A stretch of 64,000 bases of DNA, from contig NC_058189.1 in assembly GCF_907165205.1 (NCBI RefSeq), forward strand, positions 16,986,001-17,050,000. The letters are read 5' to 3'. This document shows positions 44,865 to 55,105 of the stretch, piece by piece. Positions within the stretch are counted from its first letter, which is position 1; each line of letters begins with the position of its first letter. The DNA comes from Coccinella septempunctata. Lineage: Eukaryota; Arthropoda; Insecta; Coleoptera; Coccinellidae. The position numbers were made by a program, and so were the translations under genes. The notes under the pieces were generated by a model that was given only the letters and a program-made list of their open reading frames with translations, had not been told where the DNA came from and did not search any database.

Positions 44865-45725
44865 CCTCATCATCAAAGCAAAGCAATCAAAAACTCCGAA
44901 AAAATTGATTGTCCATCTATAAAGTAGACACGTTGTAGTAGGGACACTGTGTATGGAGAACAACTTTACTCCTCATGTAATTCACCCATATCAAGTAATT
45001 TTATGCACAAAAAAATTTGGCGGGTCTACAAAACATCATGAATTCATTCATTTTCACATTGAAAAAACCGACTTCTCAGTATTCAGGATGGTTTGAAAAA
45101 TCATAACAAAATGAAAATTGACTCGGGAATACCTCATCCTTTCTGGGAATTCAGATTATCGAAGATCTTCATTGTGATGTCAATGAATAAAAAATAAGGT
45201 ATTATGCAGGTAACTGCTGTCGAAATAAATCACGAAATTCGACCAGATAACTGATTAATCTGATGCTTTGCTATAAAAGCAGAAAGTAATAAATATATTT
45301 GTCATCTTACCTTTAATAAGTGGCGGCTTTTGTTGAGGCTTTCCTGCAAAAAAAAAAGTTCAAGATTAGGGAATGTTAATTCTAAATATTGAATTGTTGT
45401 GAATGAATATTCGGAATGATGGAAATATACACACACCGGCAAATTTAAAGGAATTGAGATATACTTCCGTAAATGGAAGATATTTTTGCTTTATTTGGTT
45501 TTTGTGCTGCCTAGGTCTAGAAGCCATGCCATTCTTACACAATTGTCATTCATTTTGCACGTTTTTACCAAGTAAGTCTACGTCAAAGCCAAATCAAAGT
45601 GAAAATATCGGTCGATTGATACTTTACATTTGAAACGCGTATTTTCTCCAAGTAGAATTTCCTAGTTTTTTCGTAAGTGATTGTTTGATTTTTGTTTACT
45701 ATCATTGCTTTGATTGTGAAACTGT
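44865..45725. other. unassigned DNA, includes the left flank of the Tc1-like element
   Basis: No gene is supported. ACACACCGGCAAATTTAAAG near 45430 looks like a Tc1-type terminal sequence, but no matching inverted end was found after the transposase. Confidence 0.4.
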
Positions 45726-45730
45726 AAATA

Positions 45731-46746
45731 ATGAGTGATTTAGCACCCACTGAAATCGCTTGGGCAATAGCAATGATCAAAAATGGTCGATCTTATAATG
45801 ATGTTGCCAACATGTTTGGGAAATCAAAATCGATGATCCATCGTAGTGTTTTGCGATGGAGTCAAACTGGAGAGTATGTGAGAAGACGAGGTCAAGGCAG
45901 AAAACACTCAACCACGGCCATATATGACCGATTTATCACATTACAAACACTCCGCAATAGGCATCGAACTGCAGTTCGAACAAGAAACGAATTGGAAGAA
46001 GTTCGTGGAACCACCATAAGTGAGCGTACAGTGAGGAGAAGACTCAAATAAGTTGGTTTGAAGTCATATAGGTCAAAATAGCACCATAACTCCAGAGATG
46101 TCATCGAGTAGCGCGACTAGCTTTTGCTCGAGAACACCAAAATTGGAATGATCTCTGGGGTAATGTTTTGTTCACGGATAGCCGTTTCTGTGTAAATTCA
46201 ATAGATGGGAGGGAAAGGTTTTATCGTCGTTCAGGAGAACAAAACGAATAATATAATTTTACTCCTACACTCTCTTTCATTGGAGGCTCAATTATGGCGT
46301 GGGGTGGCATATGTTTAGGGGCACGCACAGAGTTGGTGGTAATTGATGCCGGCGCTTTAGCGGCAGATAGGTACATAAGGGATATTATGTAAGATCATGT
46401 GATACCTTTTGTCCCATTTATGGGGGCAGATTTTCTCTTCATACAAGACAATGCTCGCCCGCACGCAGCTCGTTGTGTAACTGAATATTTAAATCAGGTT
46501 AAAATATCGAAAATGAATTGTCCTGCATGTTCTCCAGACATGAATCCAATTGAACATGTCTGGTACATGCTACGCAGACGACTTAGGTCAAGAATTCCTG
46601 CTGTTCGAAGCTTGGCAGAAGCAAGAACTGCTTTGATGGAAATATGGGAGAATTTGCCTCAAGAAATGATCGACAACGTCATCAGAAGTATGGTAAGACG
46701 AGTAGTTGCAGTTATAAGGGCTCGTGGAGGAAATACATGTTATTGA
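45731..46746 (+). pseudogene. Tc1-like transposase (DD34E), inactivated
   Basis: Tc1 transposases cut and paste their element at TA sites. The first frame (45731-46051, 106 codons) is the N-terminal paired-like HTH region (TEIAWAIAMIKNGRSYNDVA), with a second helix-turn-helix ending SERTVRRRLK. After a stop and a shift, another frame carries FTDSRF (first D, 46177-46179), FIGGSIMAWGGI, FIQDNARPH (second D, 46447-46449) and SPDMNPIEHVW (E, 46552-46554). Exactly 34 residues separate the second D and E. All three catalytic residues survive, but a frame shift and about four stops (TAA near 46050, 46089, 46248 and 46390) disable the gene. Inverted terminal repeats could not be matched. Confidence 0.92.
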
Positions 46747-46749
46747 AAA

Positions 46750-47268
46750 AAATGTTGCTTGTGATTTTGTGTTACCATTAAATGTTTAAGACAACAATAA
46801 GTATCCATTAAAATTCATTCTGGGAGAATTCTGCATTTCCTGAAACTTTTTAGGGTTTTCACTCCCAATCTCTGGAACAAACAAAATCAATTCCTGCGTA
46901 AATTCTTGCACCAATTTTTCAGCAGCAAATCAACTGGAAAAAATTGTTGCCTGACTACCTTTTTAGAAAAAAAAACGGAGCTTCTGAGGGGTACTTCGGT
47001 ACCTTCGGAGAATCAGGATAATATAGTATATAGTATATAGTATATAGTATATAGTATATATAGTATATAATACCACGACCCCTTCAATATTCATGTCTGT
47101 TACGTATGAAAATAGTGGACATCGGTTAAAATTTTCACGAAGAATTTTTCCAACCGCCTCAGATTGTTTGAATTCTTGTGATCCAATTCAACGTTAAATG
47201 CTTTTCCCACTTCCATAGCCTACTTGACGACGAATTCATTTGAACGCAAGTTATATGAGAGCGTAAAT
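46750..47268. other. unassigned DNA with a TATAG microsatellite
   Basis: TATAGTATATAGTATATAG repeats run from about 47020 to 47072. The rest shows nothing recognisable. Confidence 0.5.
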
Positions 47269-47269
47269 A

Positions 47270-47340
47270 CAGGGTGTTCCTAAATTGAAGGTACAAACGA
47301 AAAGAGGAGATTACTGGATTAGTTTTATAAGAAAAAAAGT
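47270..47340 (+). repeat. end fragment of the CAGGGTGTTCC foldback family
   Basis: CAGGGTGTTCCTAAATTGAA and ACAAACGAAAAGAGGAGAT match, in reverse orientation, the right end of the element at 41486-42118. The opposite end was not found, so this is a truncated copy. Confidence 0.6.
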
Positions 47341-48370
47341 CTCATAAACATGGGAACACGAACAATTCAAGGTATTTCAGTTGGAATTTTTTTGCAAATT
47401 TGTAGTTTTGTCGCATCTGCGGTGGCATTTTTTCTCGAAATCGGTGGATTTTGAGATAATTCTATAATGGATGTATAATCCATCTTATTCATTTGTAGAT
47501 AATTGACTAATTGGACAAGATTTTTAATGTGTACACAAACATTATTCGAAAAGATCGCCATCGCCCTCCTTTCGAAATAAAATTTGATATACACGAAAAC
47601 AGGTTTATAATTAATGGTGGATGCGATAAGCAAAATAAATTTCTATGAGTAATTTTTTCAAAATATAGTACAGGGAGTACCAATAAACGCTAGTAAAGAA
47701 TACTGTTCAAGGTGCTAAGCTTCTGATTCCTATTTTAATTTATTCACAGATCTTTGTTCAATACATTTTTGTTTCACATTATTGTGGAAGTTTTTCAATC
47801 GGTATCACTACTAGTTCACAATGTTTTCATGTTGGTCCTATAGTACGCAATAATTTAGGGAGATAATTCTCAACCGAAGTATGATACAAGAAAGTAAAGC
47901 AAATTGGATTACTCAAATATGCTATTTCGTTGGGTTATTGCGTGCGTTGATTATTATCCATATTGGGGGTTACTTCATTCACAAGTAATACCAGAACGAG
48001 TGAAAGTGATAATTTCTACTCATGAAATCGAAAATTTCAGAGGAATTCGTGTAAACTATTATATTGATGCGTTCCAAATTTTGCGCTCAATTGCAGCTAT
48101 TGATAAGCTGGCTTTTTGTTCTTCGCAATTGGGTTATGAAGTTTTCTACTTCAGAAGGAAGGTGATGACAGAGCGTTAAATGCGTAACTCCTTTTAATTG
48201 AGCGAATTTTGAATATCATCTGAAAAATATCGGTCCCGGACTTGTTACAGAAATCGGGTAAATGATCTATAGTATTCAAACAATATAACCTAAGGCAGAG
48301 TGGCAGACCCGGGGTAAATTGTTAATTTCTTACAAAAACCAGGTCGAGAATTCATCGCGATATATGTAGA
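47341..48370. other. AT-rich DNA, nothing recognised
   Basis: Frames of up to 91 codons (47904-48179, +) have no recognisable domain. Confidence 0.4.
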
Positions 48371-48371
48371 T

Positions 48372-48960
48372 ATAGAATTTATTTATTTTATTTATTTATT
48401 TCTACACATACACCCAAGAAGGTAATTACATATGCAGAACAACACAAAAACACTATCAACTACTTAACCTAGGAAAACAATCTTCTTACATTTCTCGAAC
48501 TAGTATTAAACAAATCCAAGTCAAATTTTTCAATTAACTCATTGCATATAAGCATCATTCAATTGATAGAAGATGAACTACCTGGCGTTACATGAAGAGT
48601 TTCCCTATTTCTAAGCCTCAGATATAAATTTCTTTTTTGACAAGATCAACAAAATTACAGTCTTGAAATGTTAAATTATTTAAAATCTTGAAAATGAAAA
48701 GAACTGCGTTGCACTTGCGTCTGTTAATCAATGTGCACATATCGAAGTCTTCCAACATTGAAATATATGACTTCATGAAAGGATACTCATTGTATTTTTT
48801 CAGGTATAAATATCGAAGAAATCTCTTCTGCAATTTCATCAATTTTCAATCATGTCAACATGACATGGCATCCAAAGCACTGAAGCATAATCAAGGTGTG
48901 GTCTCAAAAGAGTTTTATATATAGTCCATTCAAGAATGATTGACATCCCAGTAGGTATGG
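48372..48960 (-). pseudogene. LINE C-terminal fragment with (TAAA)n tail
   Basis: On the minus strand the order is: ILEWTIYKTLLRPHLDYASV and LWMPCHVD (about 48950-48850), then KLQKRFLRYLYLKKYNEYP (48842 downward) and FKILNNL. The pattern LY..L.RP.L.YAS.LW followed by (I/L)QK(R/K)FLRYL is the usual region after the RT of jockey/CR1-like LINEs. The 3' end at 48372-48402 is an AAATAAATAAAATAAATA tail on the minus strand. It may be the downstream part of the LINE at 51943-52545, separated by later insertions, or an independent copy. Confidence 0.7.
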
Positions 48961-49406
48961 AAAGTCTAGGCGCAGCTTAATATCTGGTCACAAAAGATCT
49001 TTAAAAATTTCTGTACTTTCAGTCACAGAACTAGAATATATTGATATGACCTAGAAAAGTATCTGAAAATAAGAAATATTCAAATTTGCAGCATATTAAT
49101 CTGCATTCAAAATTGACAATTTGTACGATTAAATTAAGAATATTAACAGCTGTACAAAATTCAAATAAGCGTCGGTAAGTGCATAGATTCACATATAATA
49201 GGTCTATGGATCAATGTTTATTCACAATACCAACCTGAATTCCGCACCACAAAATCTCAAATATTACCTCAGCTATTACCAACTTAAATTCGATTTTCCA
49301 TAGCCACCCGAGATGTCAATCATTCTTGAATGAACTATAGTAAAATAGTAATATGGGAATGGTGGTGGAAAAGGTCAAAATATTCGGGATTTAAACTTCC
49401 AACTTA

Positions 49407-49443
49407 GCCAACGTTTCGGAAATTATATTTCCATCATCAGGGC
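49407..49443 (-). ncRNA. hammerhead ribozyme, left arm of the PLE palindrome
   Basis: On the minus strand: GCC, CUGAUGA, stem II GGAAAU/AUUUCC, GAAAC, GUU, GGC. It is the mirror of 51811-51847 with no core differences. Confidence 0.8.
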
Positions 49444-49954
49444 ACTGAAAATGAGAAAACAAACTCTGAAAAGTCTCTCCCTTCACGATAGTGAGACAAA
49501 AGTGCAAAACATCAATACAAGGATACTTGTTACTTCTTAAAAAATTGGTATAAAAAGTGATTAAAAAAGAAAATTACAAAATTACTCGAAATTACAAAAT
49601 ATCACAAAAATAAAAATGACAAAGTCAAAATCAAGAAGCACAGCACAGAGGAGAAGGAGAAGAGAAAGAAAACATGTAAAAAACAAGAATTACCAAATAT
49701 ATGAATATGCATATAAATATCAATAAATAAATAAATTAATAAATTAATAAATTGAAATGTAAAAGAAATCACAGATCAATTGATACTCACAAGATGAAAT
49801 TGCTTTTCCCACAGTCATTGAAAAATATCATATATAAAATTCATTAAAACAAAACAATGGTACGCTTTCATCGAGGTAAAACAATGACAACAAAGGGAGA
49901 TCGGGAACATATGAAGACAAACACAGAGAAATGTGGACGGACACCGAGAAATGT

Positions 49955-50637
49955 TCACGTTTTCTTTCTTACTTTCTTCAATAAATTATGATATATTATA
50001 GAAAGGTGCTGTATGTCGGTTCTGGAATTGACAGAATCGTGAACCTTGATCTGGATCATCTCGTGCAACAATCGTTTGCCGAGGAAAGGATGTCTTCCCA
50101 AAAGAACAACATCATCGAAATCAAAACGGTGTCCAGTTGACTCACAGTGGTGGGCTAGTGCAGTCTTAGGGTTGGTGATGGGTAGACTAACAGAACGTTT
50201 ATGCTCCTCAACTCTAATTTTTAAATATCTGCCAGTCTGGCCAACATATACTTGGGAGCAATCATTACATCTAATCATGTAAACAATGCCGGACTGTAGG
50301 GAAACAGGAGTTACGTCCTTGATACGGGTGAAAAAATTAACGCCAACAGTGTTCTTATTTCTGAAAGCTACATGCAAAATATCAGATTTCAATATATGCG
50401 CCAACCTTTCCGATAGGGACCTAACGTAAACTAGTCCGTAGAATTTTTTTGTTGTTAAGACATCCCCAACACCATCAACCCCCTGGGAAGCAACCGGGAC
50501 ATTAATCGGAAAACCCTCACCGAGAATACGGTTTATAATAGAAATAGGATAATTATTTTTAAGAAGTATCGATCTTATGTATTCTAAGTTTTTCCCCCAG
50601 TATACCTCATCAGAGAGGTAACATAGAGCGTTACACC
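49955..50637 (-). CDS. GIY-YIG endonuclease domain of a Penelope-like element, left arm
   Basis: The minus-strand frame begins at ATG 50677 (240 codons), but its first about 13 codons are read from the opposite palindrome arm; the element proper starts near 50637 (DEVYWGKNLEYIRSILLKNN). The linker NNYPISIINRIL precedes the nuclease: GIVYMIRCNDC at residues 130-140, VYVGQT at 143-148, the conserved R at 155, H at 159 and the RLLHEMIQI glutamate at 206. The CX2C next to the IVY box is the PLE signature. The frame is intact to TGA, but the reverse transcriptase is missing, so the copy is truncated. The same protein is encoded on the plus strand of the other arm. Confidence 0.87.
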
Positions 50638-50639
50638 TC

Positions 50640-51299
50640 TCTGATGAGGTATACTGGGGGAAAAACTTAGAATACATAAGATCGATACTTCTTAAAAATA
50701 ATTATCCTATTTCTATTATAAACCGTATTCTTGGTGAGGGTTTTCCGATTAATGTCCCGGTTGCTTCCCAGGGGGTTGATGGTGTTGGGGATGTCTTAAC
50801 AACAAAAAAATTCTACGGACTAGTTTACGTTAGGTCCCTATCGGAAAGGTTGGCGCATATATTGAAATCTGATATTTTGCATGTAGCTTTCAGAAATAAG
50901 AACACTGTTGGCGTTAATTTTTTCACCCGTATCAAGGACGTAACTCCTGTTTCCCTACAGTCCGGCATTGTTTACATGATTAGATGTAATGATTGCTCCC
51001 AAGTATATGTTGGCCAGACTGGCAGATATTTAAAAATTAGAGTTGAGGAGCATAAACGTTCTGTTAGTCTACCCATCACCAACCCTAAGACTGCACTAGC
51101 CCACCACTGTGAGTCAACTGGACACCGTTTTGATTTCGATGATGTTGTTCTTTTGGGAAGACATCCTTTCCTCGGCAAACGATTGTTGCACGAGATGATC
51201 CAGATCAAGGTTCACGATTCTGTCAATTCCAGAACCGACATACAGCACCTTTCTATAATATATCATAATTTATTGAAGAAAGTAAGAAAGAAAACGTGA
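50640..51299 (+). CDS. GIY-YIG endonuclease domain of a Penelope-like element, right arm
   Basis: The plus-strand frame is open from the palindrome centre to TGA 51297-51299 and encodes the same linker and nuclease as the left arm. From 50850 onward the translation is identical to the left-arm copy (GIVYMIRCNDC, VYVGQT, EMIQI). There is no natural ATG near the domain start, consistent with truncation of a longer RT-nuclease polyprotein. Residual activity of such a fragment is unknown. Confidence 0.87.
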   Translation, partial: SDEVYWGKNLEYIRSILLKNNYPISIINRILGEGFPINVPVASQGVDGVGDVLTTKKFYGLVYVRSLSERLAHILKSDILHVAFRNKNTVGVNFFTRIKDVTPVSLQSGIVYMIRCNDCSQVYVGQTGRYLKIRVEEHKRSVSLPITNPKTALAHHCESTGHRFDFDDVVLLGRHPFLGKRLLHEMIQIKVHDSVNSRTDIQHLSIIYHNLLKKVRKKT

Positions 51300-51810
51300 A
51301 CATTTCTCGGTGTCCGTCCACATTTCTCTGTGTTTGTCTTCATATGTTCCCGATCTCCCTTTGTTGTCATTGTTTTACCTCGATGAAAGCGTACCATTGT
51401 TTTGTTTTAATGAATTTTATATATGATATTTTTCAATGACTGTGGGAAAAGCAATTTCATCTTGTGAGTATCAATTGATCTGTGATTTCTTTTACATTTC
51501 AATTTATTAATTTATTAATTTATTTATTTATTGATATTTATATGCATATTCATATATTTGGTAATTCTTGTTTTTTACATGTTTCCTTTCTCTTCTCCTT
51601 CTCCTCTGTGCTGTGCTTCTTGATTTTGACTTTGTCATTTTTATTTTTGTGATATTTTGTAATTTCGAGTAATTTTGTAATTTTCTTTTTTAATCACTTT
51701 TTATACCAATTTTTTAAGAAGTAACAAGTATCCTTGTATTGATGTTTTGCACTTTTGTCTCACTATCGTGAAGGGAGAGACTTTTCAGAGTTCGTTTTCT
51801 CATTTTCAGT

Positions 51811-51847
51811 GCCCTGATGATGGAAATATAATTTCCGAAACGTTGGC
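51811..51847 (+). ncRNA. hammerhead ribozyme, right arm of the PLE palindrome
   Basis: Stem I GCC (51811-51813) pairs with GGC (51845-51847). The core CUGAUGA is at 51814-51820, stem II is GGAAAU/AUUUCC around AUA, GAAA is at 51837-51840, the minimal ACGU stem III follows and the cleavage triplet GUU ends at 51844. Every invariant hammerhead position is satisfied. Located about 510 bases after the nuclease stop codon, near the end of the element. Confidence 0.85.
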
Positions 51848-51942
51848 TAAGTTGGAAGTTTAAATCCCGAATATTTTGACCTTTTCCACCACCATTCCCA
51901 TATTACCATTGTTGATGTGAGGTCACCAGTTTACAGATTCAT

Positions 51943-52545
51943 ATAGTAAAATAGTAGTATTCCAATCGAAATCTTTGCTATTTCTAACAACTAAACCTAG
52001 CAACTTGTAAGCTTTGTTGGTGATGAATTCAAAATGGGTGTTAAATTTCAGATTGTTTTGAAATATTATATCCAAATCCTTAATTTCTGACTTGCGTTCA
52101 ATGATTCCCGATTTAATTTCATAACTGAAATATATCGGGTTGGATCTTCGAGTGTAGGTGACAACATGACACTTCTTTATGTTGAGAGACATTCTATTAA
52201 TCTTGAACCATTGTTCCACCCTACTCAAGTCCTCCTGCAATAGAGAGCAATCAAGTAGACTCAAGACCCTCCTAGACAACTTGAAATCATCCGCGAACAA
52301 CAATGCCAATGAGAATCGCAAATAGGCAGGAAGGTCATTAACAAATATCAGAAACAGCAATGGCCCCAGTATACTACCTTGAGGAACACCAGAACTCTGT
52401 ATTATATTTTGTGAAAACTCATCCCCAACTTTCACAACTTGTATTCTTTGGTGCAAATAGGATCCAACAAAAGTACACGCATTCATAGCAAGTTTATTGA
52501 CTGGAAGTCTGTGATTGACTCTATTGTGGTAAATCAGAAAACGAG
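51943..52545 (-). pseudogene. LINE reverse transcriptase fragment with FADD box
   Basis: The minus-strand frame (187 codons from 52486) reads FVGSYLHQRIQVVKV, SSGVPQGSILGPLLFLIFV, ALLFADDFKLSRR, and SLNIKKCHVVTYTRR. These are RT blocks for the palm: GVPQGS and the catalytic FADD. Upstream of the ATG the same frame still reads FLIYHNRVNHRLPVNKLA, so the LINE continues to about 52545 where a foldback begins. Downstream it is cut at ILLYES by the PLE palindrome. The DLDIIFQNNLKF block replaces the usual DLG(V/I)..D..L. The sequence differs from the LINEs at 37.3 and 56.5 kb. Confidence 0.85.
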
Positions 52546-52560
52546 ATATATGTGCCTATG

Positions 52561-53973
52561 TACAGGATGGGCAAAATTCGTTGTCTACTGAGGGGATCTC
52601 GAGAACTATAGCAGCTAAAAGAAAACGGATGACACATTCTCGAGCTCTTTTTTCTTGATTACTCCAAAACTGAAAACAGATCCAGCCTAATGTTCATATA
52701 TTTTGAGCTATGAATGAAAATTGAGAAATTGTCATTTTCAATGAAGCTGAATAACTCGCTTATTTGAACTCGTATTTGAAATCCGTTGTTTAAGGAATTT
52801 TTCGATCCAGTCATTTTCGAGATACGACAGGGATCTGATTTTTCAAATGTAAACTATAGTTGAAAGTTCTTTCATCTTACTGCAATTTTTTCGCTGATTT
52901 GAAAAATGTATCAGATGTTGCTATTCACATGAAGATAACGTAAGGAAAAAAATTCAATACTTTTTCCTGCTTTTCGATTCACTGTTGAATTTTCTGTAGG
53001 CTGGCGTAACCATAGCGACCGTTGAAAATGCATTATGGTTCGTGAACTCCACGTAAATCCTATGTGAACTCAACATTTTGCGATAGGAATCACCGACTGA
53101 CGAATAATTATTACTTTTATACATCGATATCGAGATCGATATCCTTTAAAAGAGAGTAAAAGACTTTCGTCCGATTATTTGAGGAGAAAATTTATTCAAT
53201 ATTCGTTTTTCTATTTATGAAAGAAACTTTGAGGGTCAGTGATATTATGAATAAAATACGATAGCTATCTATAATTATAATTTTACAGAAGTAAGATGAT
53301 GGAAAATAGGTACTTCTGTCAACGGTACTGTCAACAATAGTTTTGAAATTTTAAACCATCGTAATATAAGCATACCAAACATCGCGAGAACAAACGATGG
53401 CAAATTAAGCATTGAAATATTTATTCAGCAATCCGTAATTCCAATCATAGAGGCTCTGCTTTTTCAACGGTCGCTATGGTTACGCCAGCCTACTGAAAAT
53501 TCAACAGTGAATCGAAAAGCAGGAAAAAGTATTGAATTTTTTTCTTGTGTAACATTTATGTGAATAGCGACATATGATACATTTTTGATATCAGCGAAAA
53601 AATTGCAGCAAGACGAAAGAACTTTCAACTATAGTTTACATTTGAAAAACCAGAAATCCCTGTCGTATCTCGAAAATGACTGGATCGAAAAATTTCTTAA
53701 AATCATATTCAAATTCCTCATAAAAAAGTGCCTGTAGCATGTAACAACGGATTTCGAATAAGAGTTCAAATAAGCGAGTTATTCAGCTTCATATAAAATG
53801 ACAATTTCTCAATTTTCATTCATAACTCAAAATCTATGAACGTTAGGCAGAATCTGTTTTCAGTTTTGGAGTACCTAATCAAAAAAAAAGAGCTCGAAAT
53901 GTGTAATCTGTTTTCTGAGCTGCTATAGTTCTCGAGATTCCTTCAGTAGACAACGAATTTTGGCCAACCTGTA
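52561..53973. mobile_element. 1.4-kb foldback with about 480-bp arms
   Basis: The left arm (52561-53032) and right arm (53462-53973) are reverse complements with scattered mismatches: TACAGGATGGGCAAAATTCG against CGAATTTTGGCCAACCTGTA at the tips, and CTGGCGTAACCATAGCGACC against GGTCGCTATGGTTACGCCAG at the inner edge. The roughly 430-base spacer has no transposase that can be read. It lies directly upstream of a minus-strand LINE fragment. Confidence 0.88.
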
Positions 53974-53975
53974 CA

Positions 53976-54555
53976 TACAATATTGGACAGGGAGGATCTT
54001 TCTTGTGTTCACAGCTTTACAGATAATCAATTACGTGAGAATAATGGTTTTGACTACGTAGGACCGGTATTTTCAAGCTGGAAAGGTGAGTGTTGAAGAA
54101 GTGGAGTTTCATGTTGGATATGATGCAAGTCTTGAGTTAAAAGGAAAATCGTTCAAGTTTAGACGATAACTCGCCCATAAGAGCTTCTATATCAATTGAA
54201 TATTCGAAGATGGCGTTGTAAGAAATAGTAGGTACACTATTAAGTATATTCAATTAATAGCAGAAATTCAAGGCTAGAGTGTGGAAAGAGAGCACCGCAG
54301 ATGCGGAGAGATCAGGAACCCAACGAGCACTAGAAACAAAGGGAGGAGGAAGGCCCCAATTGACATCAGGAGGCCGAGGAGCGGCCTGGGCCCGACCACC
54401 ACCATGAGTCCGAAAGGCTCCAATAGAGCTTAATACTTTTTGATATCTGAGATATGTGAATGTTCCTCTGGAGAGGAGTGTGAATAATGCTTTATCGATC
54501 CTGTTAGACATCAAACAATGTTTAGGACAAGTCGCATTAATCAGACCGTTACAAT
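53976..54555. other. unassigned DNA with a GC-rich patch
   Basis: 54290-54420 is notably richer in G+C (GAGGAGCGGCCTGGGCCCG) than its neighbours and is read as a proline/alanine-rich stretch on the minus strand. No family was recognised. It could be the 3' region of the LINE fragment just upstream on that strand or a separate insertion. Confidence 0.35.
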
Positions 54556-54690
54556 TGATCACATAAATATTAAAATATTCACTTACTGAGTAATAAAAGT
54601 TCGTCAAAAGCCAATCTTTAACCACTTTCTTCAGAAACTTCAGATTGAGAGATCTTACATTCCCAGAAAGATTATTGAAAAGTAAGAATT
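54556..54690 (-). pseudogene. LINE extreme C-terminus
   Basis: The minus strand reads LFNNLSGNVRSLNLKFLKKV and VKDWLLTNFYYSVSEYFN. The pattern (Y/F)N.LP...R......FKK.LK.WLL...FYSV.E(F/Y) is the usual end of CR1/jockey-type LINE polyproteins. No other part of this LINE is visible upstream. Confidence 0.55.
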
Positions 54691-54694
54691 AAAT

Positions 54695-55100
54695 TCAGAT
54701 GCATACCATCCGCTGATATAAATATCAACAAATGTTACGATCTGAATTGAACTAGCCGATTTTCTATCGTCAGGACAATGAACTAAATGGAGTACGTTGC
54801 ACCGAAGAAAAACAGATGCTGACCATGGTTTCGATCTCATTTGACCTCGTCAGAACAACACAGCTTCTTCTCCGATGGAAAAACGTTGGCACATTGAAAC
54901 TTAGTTGATCTGTGTTTTGCAAAGGAGAGCACTGTTTTATTTCTGGTGTTGTAATTGTTAAAAAATTTTCTATAGTTCTAACAACCATTCAAATTTTGCA
55001 TTTGGATCATGTGAATACAATACAGCGTTCAGTAAAACGTGCCAAGGTGGTTCTAAAAACTGTATAAGTAGTAAATGATTGATCTCCAATAGTGAAAAAC
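54695..55100. other. unassigned DNA
   Basis: A minus frame at 54770-54988 has no recognisable motif. Nothing else is supported. Confidence 0.35.
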
Positions 55101-55105
55101 AAAGC

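Larger units (their letters stand above)
49337..51956. mobile_element. Penelope-like palindrome insertion with 14-bp target duplication
   Basis: ATAGTAAAATAGTA at 49337-49350 recurs at 51943-51956. Between them lies a 2.56-kb near-perfect palindrome (49349-51905, centre near 50627) and a further unique 37 bases at the right. The arms are two copies of the 3' part of a PLE arranged head to head. They differ by rare substitutions and a two-base indel at the centre. Each arm holds a GIY-YIG frame and ends in a hammerhead ribozyme. The near identity of the arms indicates recent origin or a single-event inverted duplication. Confidence 0.9.

Noticed and set aside
47020..47072. TATAG repeats as a promoter or origin
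   Set aside because: Simple microsatellite; no associated gene or origin features.
50046..50282. 78-codon frame on the opposite strand of the GIY-YIG gene, also present at 50972-51208
   Set aside because: Shadow frame antisense to the nuclease in both palindrome arms.
54254..54625. Proline/alanine-rich 123-codon minus-strand frame as a host gene
   Set aside because: The first 20 residues match a LINE C-terminus; the remainder is probably read-through of untranslated or unrelated GC-rich DNA.
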